Positions 27,542 to 35,702 of a DNA stretch of 46,425 nt are shown here, in pieces. Where the stretch lies: NCBI GenBank assembly GCA_026706565.1, contig JAPOYM010000130.1, positions 1 through 46,425 on the forward strand, written 5' to 3'. How positions within the stretch are numbered: position 1 is the first letter of the stretch; each line of letters opens with the position of its first letter. Source of the DNA: a bacterium (GTDB lineage Bacteria > Actinomycetota > Acidimicrobiia > Acidimicrobiales > CATQHL01). Under the pieces are notes generated by a model. It worked only from the letters and a program-made list of their open reading frames with translations. It had not been told where the DNA came from and searched no databases. Position numbers and translations under genes: made by a program.

Positions 27542-29930
27542 CCGCGCCGAACGCGGAGGCACAGCCGACCTGGAGCGGATTGCCGAGATCCTGCACCAGC
27601 GCGACGGCGAGCAGACCACCCGCATGGCGGCCGCCATCCTGGCCAACGCCCTGGTCGTCCAGTCCGCCGTCGCGGGCGTCGCACCCGGCATAAGGCGCAT
27701 CACCGACCCCTCCATGCGGAACGTCGAGGGGACCCTCCTGCAGGCCGAGGTCCTGGCCACCTGGCACGACATCCTGGACGTGAACTATTGGCCGATCTTC
27801 AGCGTGGCATGTGACATCCTCGGCGCTCTGGACGAGGCGGTTGCCGGGCAGGCGTTGACGCGCTTGAGCGAGGCAGCGAGCAAGCTGGCCGGATTGGGCG
27901 CCACGACTATCGGAGACCTCGCCGGTCAGATGTTCGGACGGTTGATCACGGACAGGAAGTTCCTGGCCACCTTCTACACCCGTCCTTCCTCGGCCCTCCT
28001 GTTGGCCGAGTTGGCAGTGGCCCGCAGCGGACTCGACTGGAGCGATCCCGAGGCGGTGGGCGGACTCCGTGTAGCCGACTTAGCCTGCGGCACCGGCGCG
28101 TTGCTCTCCGCCGTCTACCGCCGCATGGCTGCGCGCCTGAGGCGGGCAGGTCTGCGCGACGCGGACCTGCACCATCGGTTCATGGGATCGGTCCTGATCG
28201 GCTGCGACATCATGCCGGCGGCCACGCACCTGACCGCGGCGCAACTCTCCTCAGCGCATCCCACGGTGACCTTCGGGAACACCCGCGTCCACACGATGCG
28301 TTATGGCGAGGCCGACCTGGGAGACGGCAAAGGCCGCCGACCCTTCATCGGATCGCTCGAACTCTTGGACGACGCCAAGGCGCCCACCCTGTTCGGCACC
28401 GGGGCCAAAACGGTCACCGGCGTCGGCGCCGTCGATGACAGCGCCCGGGGGAAGCTGATGGACCTGCCCCACGGCAGCCTCGATCTGGTCATCATGAACC
28501 CACCCTTCACCCGGCCGACGAACCACGAGATCGCGGAGGTCCCGGTGCCGTCCTTCGCCGGTTTCGAGACCTCCGAACTGGAGCAGCAGCGGATGTCTCG
28601 GCGCCTCGCCTCGTTGCGGAGACGACTCGCGCACGACCCCGCGGGGCACGGCAACGCCGGCCTGGGCGCCAACTTCGTGGATCTGGCCCACGCCAAGGTA
28701 CGTCCGGGCGGCACAGTCGCCCTGGTGCTTCCCGCGACAGTCGTCGCGGGCGCATCCTGGGCAGCTTCGCGCCGCCTGCTAGCGGCGCACTATCACGACA
28801 TCACCGTCGTCACGATCGCGGCCACCGGCTCGAGCGACAGAGCCTTCTCGGCCGACACGGGCATGGCCGACGCGCTCATCGTCGCCTCGCGGCGGACCGA
28901 CGAACTCAGCAACCCGCCGACGGACGATGTGCTGTGGGTCAACCTCTCCGAGACGCCTCGAGGATTCCCCGACGCCTTGGAGGTCGCGCACGCCATCAGA
29001 GCGGTTCCTCCCGGCAGGCCGACGGGCAGGCTGCGGATCGGCGACGACATCGTCGGGTGTTACATCCGCTCCGACTTCGACCACAGCGGCTGCGCTTCGG
29101 TCTCCGAGACCGACGTCGCCGATGCGGCACTCTCACTGGAGCGCGGCCGGCTTCGCCTCGCCGGCCTGCCTGACGTCCCGATACCGATCACCACGCTGTC
29201 CCGTCTGGGGTGCCCGGGGCCCTACCATCTGGATGTCCGCAGCGGCGGGACCACTGCTCGCGGTCCGTTCGAGATCGAGCCCCTCGCCGCGGGCGTCACG
29301 CCCTCGTACCCGGTTCTCTGGAGCCATCGCGCCGCCAGCGAGCGTCGGCTGGTCGTGGCCCCCGACCGGCAGGGACGAATACTCCCGGGGCTGCGCCAGA
29401 AGGCGCTGAGGATCTGGGCCACAAGCACCCGGCTGCACGTCAGCAGCGACTTCCAACTGAACTCGCAGAGCCTCGGGGCCTGCCTCACGCCGAAGCCGGC
29501 CGTAGGCGGCCGTGCGTGGCCTTCGTTCCTGCTGGACGACCGCTCCCACGAGAAAGCCGTCGTGCTCTGGTGTGCCACCACGCTGGGGCTGATCGGACAC
29601 TGGTGGGTGGGGTCGCGCCAGCAGCAGGGACGCTCGAATCTCTCAGTGCGCAGGCTCGGGAGCATACCGATGCTGGACTGCGACGCTCTGAGCGGGGAGC
29701 ACGTCGGCAGACTCGACTCGATCTTCGACCGGTTCGCTGACCGTGACCTGCTGCCGGCCAACGAGGCCTACCGCGACCCGGTGCGCAAGGAATTGGACCA
29801 GGCCGTGCTCTGCGAGGCGCTGGGCCTGCCGGACTCGATCCTGGATCCGCTCGCCACGCTGCGCAAGCAGTGGTGCGCCGAGCCGTCGGTGCACGGCGGC
29901 AAGGCCACGAGACCGGGAGCCTCCGAGTGA
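27018..29930 (+). CDS. large N6-adenine DNA methyltransferase-type protein, copy 1 (possible single-chain restriction-modification enzyme)
   Basis: The protein is 970 residues from a GTG at 27018 (GAGAGA upstream). The N-terminal ~175 residues contain PDIVI (45-49) and ILETEF (59-64), spaced like a PD-(D/E)XK nuclease but with Glu in place of the usual Lys. A helical region follows. Then comes a class I methyltransferase with motif I ADLACGTGAL (Asp354) and motif IV NPPF (Asn494), the N6-adenine type, and a variable C-terminal half that probably recognises DNA. Size and order resemble type IIG/IIL enzymes or DISARM/BREX-type methylases, but no accessory genes of those systems are present. It is the first of two tandem paralogues sharing an identical 5' end. 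Confidence 0.85.
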   Translation: MARRTESSVNSDLAAALRLLHPAWTEQTVLAESTGVLTEGAGRRPDIVICNESRTGGVILETEFDPARTVESEARDRLGGTFAADGSPVEQVVAVRIPPEARTPGARLAALTYSYKVCTNGTEAVTWFPTGGWIRGTLADLAGFVETVSVSPRKLAEGVNALETGVAQATNIIRRRAERGGTADLERIAEILHQRDGEQTTRMAAAILANALVVQSAVAGVAPGIRRITDPSMRNVEGTLLQAEVLATWHDILDVNYWPIFSVACDILGALDEAVAGQALTRLSEAASKLAGLGATTIGDLAGQMFGRLITDRKFLATFYTRPSSALLLAELAVARSGLDWSDPEAVGGLRVADLACGTGALLSAVYRRMAARLRRAGLRDADLHHRFMGSVLIGCDIMPAATHLTAAQLSSAHPTVTFGNTRVHTMRYGEADLGDGKGRRPFIGSLELLDDAKAPTLFGTGAKTVTGVGAVDDSARGKLMDLPHGSLDLVIMNPPFTRPTNHEIAEVPVPSFAGFETSELEQQRMSRRLASLRRRLAHDPAGHGNAGLGANFVDLAHAKVRPGGTVALVLPATVVAGASWAASRRLLAAHYHDITVVTIAATGSSDRAFSADTGMADALIVASRRTDELSNPPTDDVLWVNLSETPRGFPDALEVAHAIRAVPPGRPTGRLRIGDDIVGCYIRSDFDHSGCASVSETDVADAALSLERGRLRLAGLPDVPIPITTLSRLGCPGPYHLDVRSGGTTARGPFEIEPLAAGVTPSYPVLWSHRAASERRLVVAPDRQGRILPGLRQKALRIWATSTRLHVSSDFQLNSQSLGACLTPKPAVGGRAWPSFLLDDRSHEKAVVLWCATTLGLIGHWWVGSRQQQGRSNLSVRRLGSIPMLDCDALSGEHVGRLDSIFDRFADRDLLPANEAYRDPVRKELDQAVLCEALGLPDSILDPLATLRKQWCAEPSVHGGKATRPGASE

Positions 29931-30001
29931 TAGGACTACAGGAGTGAAGTTATCCTGCGCCGCGGTTCCCTGAGAGCCCGTCGGCAGACAGAGAGCGAAC
30001 A
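29931..30001. other. spacer between the two methyltransferase genes
   Basis: The 71-bp spacer holds no ORF. It includes a GAGAG element about 8 bp before the second GTG, a plausible Shine-Dalgarno. It is unrelated to the 29 bp preceding copy 1 apart from that element. Confidence 0.5.
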
Positions 30002-30525
30002 GTGGCCCGCCGGACTGAATCCTCGGTGAACAGCGACTTGGCGGCCGCGCTGCGCCTGCTGCACCCGGCGTGGACCGAACAGACCGTCCTAGCCGAGAGC
30101 ACCGGAGTCCTGACCGAGGGCGCCGGGCGGCGGCCCGACATCGTCATCTGCAACGAGAGCCGCACCGGCGGCGTGATCCTCGAGACCGAGTTCGACCCGG
30201 CGCGGACCGTGGAGAGCGAGGCGCGGGACCGCCTCGGCGGCACGTTCGCCGCCGACGGCTCGCCCGTCGAGCAAGTCGTGGCCGTCAGGATCCCCCCCGA
30301 GGCCCGCACCCCCGGCGCCCGACTCGCGGCCCTCACCTACTCCTACAAGGTCTGCACCAACGGCACCGAAGCGGTGACCTGGTTCCCCACCGGAGGCTGG
30401 ATCCGAGGCACGCTGGCCGACCTGGCCGGCTTCGTCGAGACCGTGTCCGTCTCGCCGCGCAAACTGGCCGAAGGCGTCAACGCCCTCGAGACCGGCGTCG
30501 CCCAGGCCACCAACATCATCCGCCG
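30002..30525 (+). repeat. 524-bp direct repeat, copy B (5' end of methyltransferase 2)
   Basis: This is identical to 27018-27541. A second, short identical block of 42 bp closes the two genes (29868-29909 and 32930-32971), so the paralogues share both ends and differ between. Confidence 0.95.
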
Positions 30526-32986
30526 GGGCATGGAGGACGCTCGCAGCGCTGGCTTGGAGCAGATGGCGAAGGCGCTCCACCAGCGCGACGGCGAGCAGAC
30601 GACGAGGATGGCCGCGGCCATTCTGGCCAATGCCCTGGTCGTCCACTACGCCATCGCGGGCACCGAGGAGGCCATTCGGCCCCCGAGCCACCCGACGCTC
30701 CGCGGCCACGAGAACGTCCTGTTGCCTGGGGCAGTCCAAGAAGTGTGGCGAGCCATTCTGGAGGTGAATTACTGGCCGATCTTCAAGGTGGCACACGACG
30801 TGCTGAGAGCCATGGACACGGCCACCGCCGGCCGGGCGCTGCGGCGCCTCGACGAGTCGGCGCGCCGGCTGGTGGGCCTGGGCGCCGCCACCATCGGCGA
30901 CCTGGCCGGCCAGATGTTCGGACAGCTCATCGCCGACCGGAAGTTCCTGGCCACCTTCTACACACAGCCGTCCTCGGCCACTCTGCTGGCCGAGTGGGCC
31001 GTGGCGCGCCTTCAGGTCGACTGGGACGACGCCGAGCGGGTCAGCGGACTGCGAGTAGCGGACCTGGCCTGCGGCACCGGCGCACTGCTGTCAGCCGTCT
31101 ACCGCCGCATGATCGCCCGCCTGCGCCGGGCCGGCCTAGACGACGCAGACCTGCACTGCCGGATCATTGAGAACGTCCTCATCGGCTGCGACATCATGCC
31201 CGCAGCGACCCACCTGACCTCGGCCCAGCTGGCCTCGGCGCACCCCACGGTGACGTTCGGGAACACCCGCATCCACACGATGCCCTACGGCGAGCACGAC
31301 CCGCGCGACGGCGAGGGCCCGAGACCCTTCATCGGGTCTCTGGAACTGTTGGAACCGGGCACCAAGCCGACCCTGTTCCGCACCGGGGCCACGACAGTCA
31401 CCGGCACCGGCGCCGTCGACGAGACAGGGATGAACCAGATCGACCTGCCTGACAGCAGCCTCGACCTAGTAATCATGAACCCGCCGTTCACACGACCCAC
31501 GAACCACGAAGTCGCGAACGTGCCGGTGCCGTCGTTCGCCGGCTTCGAGACATCGGAACTCGAACAGCGCGGCATGTCCAAGCGGCTGATCCAGCTACGC
31601 AGGCGGGTGTCGCACGCACGGGCCGGCGACGGCAACGCCGGGTTGGCGTCGGACTTCACGGACCTCGCTCATGCCAAGCTCCGGCCCGGGGGCGTGCTGG
31701 CCCTCATCATCCCCGCCGCGGTCGTTTCTGGCGGGGCATGGCGGCGGACGCGGCGGCTGCTTGGGGCCGAATACGACGACATCACCGTCGTGACCATCGC
31801 GGAGGGCAGCACCGCGGACCGCGCCTTCTCGGCGGACACGGGAATGGCCGACGCGATCCTGCTCGCAACCAAACGGTCCACCGGTCGCGCCGAGGGCGAG
31901 TCGCCCAGAGCCCGCTATCTGGTACTGGACCGGCTCCCGCAGTCGATCACCGCCGGGGTGGAGGTGGCCCGCGAGTCCCACTCCCGGACCGACCCCGGAC
32001 GGCTCACTGTCGGCGCCCAGCTCGTGGGCTGGTCGGTACACGGCGCCTTCGACGACGACGCGACCGGCCACCCGACAGGGGTCACGAACCCCGATGTGGC
32101 CGGGGCGGCGAGCGCTCTGGCCGACGGTACGCTGGAGCTGCCCCGCCACGAGAGTCTGCCGCTGCCGGTCGTCCCGCTGGGCGTTCTCGGGCGGCGCGGG
32201 CCGATAGACCGGGACATCGACGGGATAAGCCGAGGCAGGAACGGCGCGGCCGACGAACCTCGCGGGCCGTTCGACGTCGTTCGTCTCAGCAGTCGCGCTT
32301 CCTGCACGCGAGCAAGCTGGCCGATCCTCTGGTCCCACAGCGCTGCGGCCGAACGGCGCATGACCGTGCTGCCCTGCTCCGAGGGCATCCTCCGAGCCGG
32401 TATGAGGGGCGCGGCCCTGCGACTCTGGAACGGCTACCGCAACGCGGACGGCGCGCTCATCGCCGGCGCAGGACGGCTGCACATAAGCCGGGACTTTCGG
32501 CTGAACTCCCAGTCGCTGGGCGCGTGCCTCACGCCGAGACCAGCCATCGGAGGCCGGGCGTGGCCGTCCTTCTCGCCCACACCCTCCGCGCAGGAGCGGG
32601 CGGGGATCTGGGAGAAGGCGCTCGCAGTATGGCTGAACACCACGCCCGGCCTCCTCGCACGGTGGTGGGTCTCGAACCGCCAGCAGAGCGGCCGTGCCTG
32701 CCTGACGGTCACGACGCTCGGGTCCATACCCGCCCTGGACCTGCGCGTCGTCCCGGTCGAGGCGGTAACCGCCCTCGCCGCGACCTTCGACCGGTTCGCG
32801 GGGCGTGACCTTCTGCCGGCCAACGAGGCTTACCGCGACCCCCTCCGGTGCGAGTTGGACGAGGCGGTTCTGTGCGGAGTGCTCGGACTGCCGGAGTCGA
32901 TCCTGGAGCCGCTCGCCACGCTGCGCGAACAGTGGTGCGCCGAGCCGTCGGTGCACGGCGGCAAGGCCACGCGCCCGGGTTCCTAG
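30002..32986 (+). CDS. large N6-adenine DNA methyltransferase-type protein, copy 2
   Basis: The 994-residue paralogue of the preceding gene has residues 1-174 identical to copy 1. The helical segment then diverges, while the methyltransferase core is strongly similar: motif I ADLACGTGAL (Asp354), motif IV NPPFTRP (Asn493) and AFSADTGMADA. The presumed target-recognition half (residues ~650-860) is poorly alignable and carries extra sequence (RGRNGAADEPRGPFDVV). The ends match again (QWCAEPSVHGGKATRPG). This suggests two enzymes with a shared N-terminal module and different DNA specificities. The GTG start is exactly aligned with copy 1. Function beyond adenine methylation is inferred. Confidence 0.85.
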   Translation: MARRTESSVNSDLAAALRLLHPAWTEQTVLAESTGVLTEGAGRRPDIVICNESRTGGVILETEFDPARTVESEARDRLGGTFAADGSPVEQVVAVRIPPEARTPGARLAALTYSYKVCTNGTEAVTWFPTGGWIRGTLADLAGFVETVSVSPRKLAEGVNALETGVAQATNIIRRGMEDARSAGLEQMAKALHQRDGEQTTRMAAAILANALVVHYAIAGTEEAIRPPSHPTLRGHENVLLPGAVQEVWRAILEVNYWPIFKVAHDVLRAMDTATAGRALRRLDESARRLVGLGAATIGDLAGQMFGQLIADRKFLATFYTQPSSATLLAEWAVARLQVDWDDAERVSGLRVADLACGTGALLSAVYRRMIARLRRAGLDDADLHCRIIENVLIGCDIMPAATHLTSAQLASAHPTVTFGNTRIHTMPYGEHDPRDGEGPRPFIGSLELLEPGTKPTLFRTGATTVTGTGAVDETGMNQIDLPDSSLDLVIMNPPFTRPTNHEVANVPVPSFAGFETSELEQRGMSKRLIQLRRRVSHARAGDGNAGLASDFTDLAHAKLRPGGVLALIIPAAVVSGGAWRRTRRLLGAEYDDITVVTIAEGSTADRAFSADTGMADAILLATKRSTGRAEGESPRARYLVLDRLPQSITAGVEVARESHSRTDPGRLTVGAQLVGWSVHGAFDDDATGHPTGVTNPDVAGAASALADGTLELPRHESLPLPVVPLGVLGRRGPIDRDIDGISRGRNGAADEPRGPFDVVRLSSRASCTRASWPILWSHSAAAERRMTVLPCSEGILRAGMRGAALRLWNGYRNADGALIAGAGRLHISRDFRLNSQSLGACLTPRPAIGGRAWPSFSPTPSAQERAGIWEKALAVWLNTTPGLLARWWVSNRQQSGRACLTVTTLGSIPALDLRVVPVEAVTALAATFDRFAGRDLLPANEAYRDPLRCELDEAVLCGVLGLPESILEPLATLREQWCAEPSVHGGKATRPGS

Positions 32987-33076
32987 ACCCATCGCGGTCG
33001 CCGCGGGCCGCGACGAGCCGCCGGCCAAGGGCTGGAGCCATCTCCCCGATCACAACCGACGGGCTGGCCGAACCCG

Positions 33077-33424
33077 TCACCCGCAGCCCAACAGCTCCGC
33101 CAGCAAGTCGACGATCTCGGCGGCCGTGCTGATCCGCCAGCCCACGTCGCAGCAGTCGCACGGATCTTGGCAGTGCCAGGTCCAGGCCCGATCCTCGACC
33201 ATCTCGAGCGGCGTGTAGCGCACGTCCATACACGGGCCGACAGCCGAGGCGATCCAGATTCTCCCCTGATCGGCCGACGCGACGACCTGATATCTCTTCA
33301 ACGGATGCCCGGGAGAGTCCGCTCGGCGGTCGATCTCCGCGACGATCGCTCGCACGGCGGTCTCGATTCCGGGCACCCCGCCAGGGCGCGGGCCGACATC
33401 TCTGCTTTGGTCGGAACGATGCAC
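33077..33424 (-). CDS. hypothetical protein with C-terminal Cys-rich segment
   Basis: The protein of 115 residues starts at a GTG (33424) preceded by a very good Shine-Dalgarno (GGAGGGAG, 6 bp). The frame is open further upstream, but that part looks like shadow sequence. Visible features are a helical N-terminus (ETAVRAIVAEIDRRADSP), a middle beta-like segment (KRYQVVASADQGRIWIASAVG) and a Cys-rich WHCQDPCDCCDVGWRIS. It ends in an Asp/Leu helix. The family is not recognised. It converges on the methyltransferase pair and diverges from mutM. Confidence 0.6.
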   Translation of the reverse strand: MHRSDQSRDVGPRPGGVPGIETAVRAIVAEIDRRADSPGHPLKRYQVVASADQGRIWIASAVGPCMDVRYTPLEMVEDRAWTWHCQDPCDCCDVGWRISTAAEIVDLLAELLGCG

Positions 33425-33623
33425 AGACTGCTCCCTCCGGTCGATAACGAAGTTTCGGCTCGGGGAAGCGTTGCGCAGTGTACCGCCGAGGCGGATACAC
33501 CCGACGGGTTCCGGCGGTGGCATACTCGGCGGCGCTGACAGGCTCCGTAGGCACCGGCCGAACTGCCTGCGGCAGGCTTCGGCGGTCGCTGCCGGACCGC
33601 GGAGGAACGGGGAGGAGGCGGCG
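33425..33623. promoter_or_regulatory. divergent intergenic region between the hypothetical gene and mutM
   Basis: These 199 bp contain start signals for both directions: GGAGGGAG for the minus-strand gene and GGGGAGGAGG before the mutM GTG. A palindrome near 33564-33576 (gcctgcggcaggc) lies between. No consensus promoter pair was recognised. Confidence 0.4.
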
Positions 33624-34484
33624 GTGCCCGAGTTGCCCGAGGTGGAGACGATCCGCCGCGAGCTGGCACCGCGGCTCCTCGGGCGTCGCATCACCGGCGC
33701 CGGCAGCCATCCCAGCGAGAAGTTCCTCCCCGCCCGGGAGGTGATCGGCGCAACCGTCCGCGGCGTGATCCGCAGGGGCAAGTACCTGCTCGCGGCGCTG
33801 AGCGGCGGGACGCAGACGGCTCCGGGCGGCGGAGCGGGCGCCGCGGCCCCAGCGGATGGGAGCGACGGCCGCGAGCTGGTGATGCACCTCGGCATGACGG
33901 GGCGGCTGCAGTTCACGGACGCTCCCCCGCCCAGTGACCGCTACGTACGGGCGTGGTGGCGCCTCGACGACGGCTCCGTCCTGGAGATGCACGACGTGCG
34001 CCGCTTCGGGAGGGTGCGGCTGGTCGCCGCCGGCTGCTACGACTCGATCCCGACCCTGGCGCAGCTGGGTCCCGAACCGCTGGGCGCGGATTTCAGCGCC
34101 GCCGGGTTGTGGACAGCGCTGCGCCAGAGCCGGCGCCGGGTGAAGACGCAGCTCCTCAGCCAGCGCCCGGTCGCGGGGCTGGGCAACATCTACGCCGACG
34201 AGGCTCTCTGGCGGGCCGGCATCAACCCAGCCAAGCGTCGGATCTCCCGAGCCGAGGCCACCGCCCTGCACGCCGCGATAGGCGAGGTGCTGCGCGGGGC
34301 CATCGGCCGCCGCGGCACCACGTTCCGGGACTACCGCACCCTGCTCGGCCCGGCGGGCGACAACTACGCCCATCTGGACTGCTACGGCCGCGGCGGCGAA
34401 CCCTGCCGCCGCTGCGGCGCCGAGCTGCGCAGCCGCCTCCTCGACGCCCGCAACACCACCTACTGCCCGGCCTGCCAACTCTGA
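33624..34484 (+). CDS. mutM: formamidopyrimidine-DNA glycosylase (Fpg/MutM)
   Basis: The 286-residue protein starts VPELPEVETIRREL, giving the catalytic N-terminal Pro and Glu after Met removal. It has HLGMTGRLQF, the helix-two-turn-helix region GLGNIYADEALWRAGINP, and a C-terminal zinc finger with CRRC and YCPAC. It excises 8-oxoguanine and FaPy and nicks the abasic site. The GTG at 33624 has GGGGAGGAGG upstream. A Gly/Ala-rich insertion (about residues 57-75) follows the KYLLAAL strand. Confidence 0.96.
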   Translation: MPELPEVETIRRELAPRLLGRRITGAGSHPSEKFLPAREVIGATVRGVIRRGKYLLAALSGGTQTAPGGGAGAAAPADGSDGRELVMHLGMTGRLQFTDAPPPSDRYVRAWWRLDDGSVLEMHDVRRFGRVRLVAAGCYDSIPTLAQLGPEPLGADFSAAGLWTALRQSRRRVKTQLLSQRPVAGLGNIYADEALWRAGINPAKRRISRAEATALHAAIGEVLRGAIGRRGTTFRDYRTLLGPAGDNYAHLDCYGRGGEPCRRCGAELRSRLLDARNTTYCPACQL

Positions 34485-34643
34485 ACGAACGCAGACGCCG
34501 ACCGATTTGTCCATGACGGCGGAGGGGGGCCACCGCAATCTGCACACGGACCGGTACGGCCGCGCCGGGTGGCGAGAACTAGCGTTGCAGGCGGCAGGGC
34601 AACCCGCCGTGACCGGACACGCGACCCGACACGAGAACTCTCC
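34485..34643. other. intergenic region between mutM and selD
   Basis: These 159 bp have no supported gene. I looked for a tRNA-Sec (long acceptor arm, TCA anticodon) and did not see one. A GC-rich inverted element around 34585-34615 (gcaggcggcagggcaacccgcc) may act as a terminator for mutM. Confidence 0.35.
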
Positions 34644-35702
34644 ATGACCTACCGCCTGACGCAGTACAGCCACGGCGCGGGTTGAGCCGGCAAGCTCGGT
34701 CCCGACGACCTGGCGCAGGTTCTGCGCTCGCTCCCAACCCACGCTCACCCCGATCTGCTGATCGGCGCCGGGGACGACGCCGCCGTGTGGCGCCGGCCGG
34801 ACGGGCGCGCCCTGGTCTCGACGGTGGATTTCTTCGGTCCGGTGACCGACGACGCCGAGACCTGGGGGCGGATCGCCGCCGCCAACGCCGCCGGCGACGT
34901 CTACGCCATGGGAGGGCGCCCCCTGTTCGCGCTCAACATCGTCGTCTGGCCGCGGGACCGCCTGCCGCTGGACCTGCTGGCCGCGGTGCTGCGCGGCGGC
35001 GCGGCGATGGCCCGCGAAGGCGGTTGGCAGATCGTCGGCGGCCACACGACCGACGGGCCCGAGCCTGTGTACGGCCAAGCGGTGACCGGCGAGGTGCGAG
35101 CCGACCGGCTGATGCGTTGCGGGGGCGCCGAGCCGGGCCGGAGCCTCGTCCTCACCAAGCCACTGGGCACCGGCATCATCACGACCGCGCACAAGCGCCT
35201 CGCGCCCGGCGACCCGGCCCTGCCCGAGAGCGCCTTGGAGGCCGCGGTGGCGGAGATGACCCGGCTCAACGACACGGCGTCGGCCCTGGCCGTCGAGGCA
35301 GGGGTCACCGGGGCGACCGACGTGACCGGATTCGGTCTGCTCGGGCATCTCCGGGAGATGTGCGCGGCCAGCGGGACCGGCGCAGTCGTGCATGCCGCAG
35401 AGGTCCCGCTGCTGCCCGGGGCCAGATCCCTGGCCGCCGCCGGCCACGTCCCGGGTGGGACGGGCCGCAACGTCGCCGCCGTCCGGCGCCGTCTCCACGC
35501 CCGTACCGGAGAGCCCGACGCGGAACTCCTGAACATACTGGCCGACCCGCAGACCTCCGGCGGCCTGCTCCTGGCGTGCGAGAACGGCGCCGCTGATGAC
35601 CTCGTGGACGCCCTCGTCGCATCCGGTCACAGCGCCGCAGTCATCGGCGAGACCACCGGCTCGGTGCCCGCGGGGCGAATCGAGTTGGTTCTCGAGCCGT
35701 GA
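34644..35702 (+). CDS. selD: selenide, water dikinase (SelD), itself a selenoprotein with in-frame UGA
   Basis: Starting from ATG 34644 the frame reads MTYRLTQYSHGAG-U-AGKLGPDDL. The codon at the catalytic Cys position (Cys17 in E. coli SelD, GAGCGCK) is TGA (34683-34685), residue 14. The frame then continues without a stop for 338 codons through GAGDDAAVW, STVDFFGPVTDD, NAAGDVYAMGG, VGGHTTDGPEPVYG, TDVTGFGLLGH, PGGTGRN and DPQTSGGLLLA, all SelD signatures. Sec at this site is known in other SelDs. The enzyme makes selenophosphate from selenide and ATP. Standard gene callers would start at 34785 and lose the catalytic residue. The gene overlaps the next one by 4 bp. Confidence 0.96.
34683..34725 (+). 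promoter_or_regulatory. UGA selenocysteine codon and candidate bacterial SECIS element
   Basis: The TGA at 34683-34685 is followed 22 nt later by an inverted repeat ACCTG (34708-34712)/CAGGT (34716-34720) with a 3-nt loop, or 4 bp with a 5-nt loop. That distance is where bacterial SECIS hairpins lie. The fold was judged by eye only. Confidence 0.6.

Noticed and set aside
33564..33576. CCTGC(C)G palindromes (also near 20240 and 44641) as a dispersed REP-like element
   Set aside because: The copies are short and differ in loop and flanks. One lies inside rsmA coding sequence, so chance at high GC explains them.
34644..34685. selD read as a pseudogene with a premature stop
   Set aside because: The stop is exactly at the catalytic Cys/Sec codon, the rest of the gene is intact, and Sec-containing SelD is known, so readthrough is the better reading.
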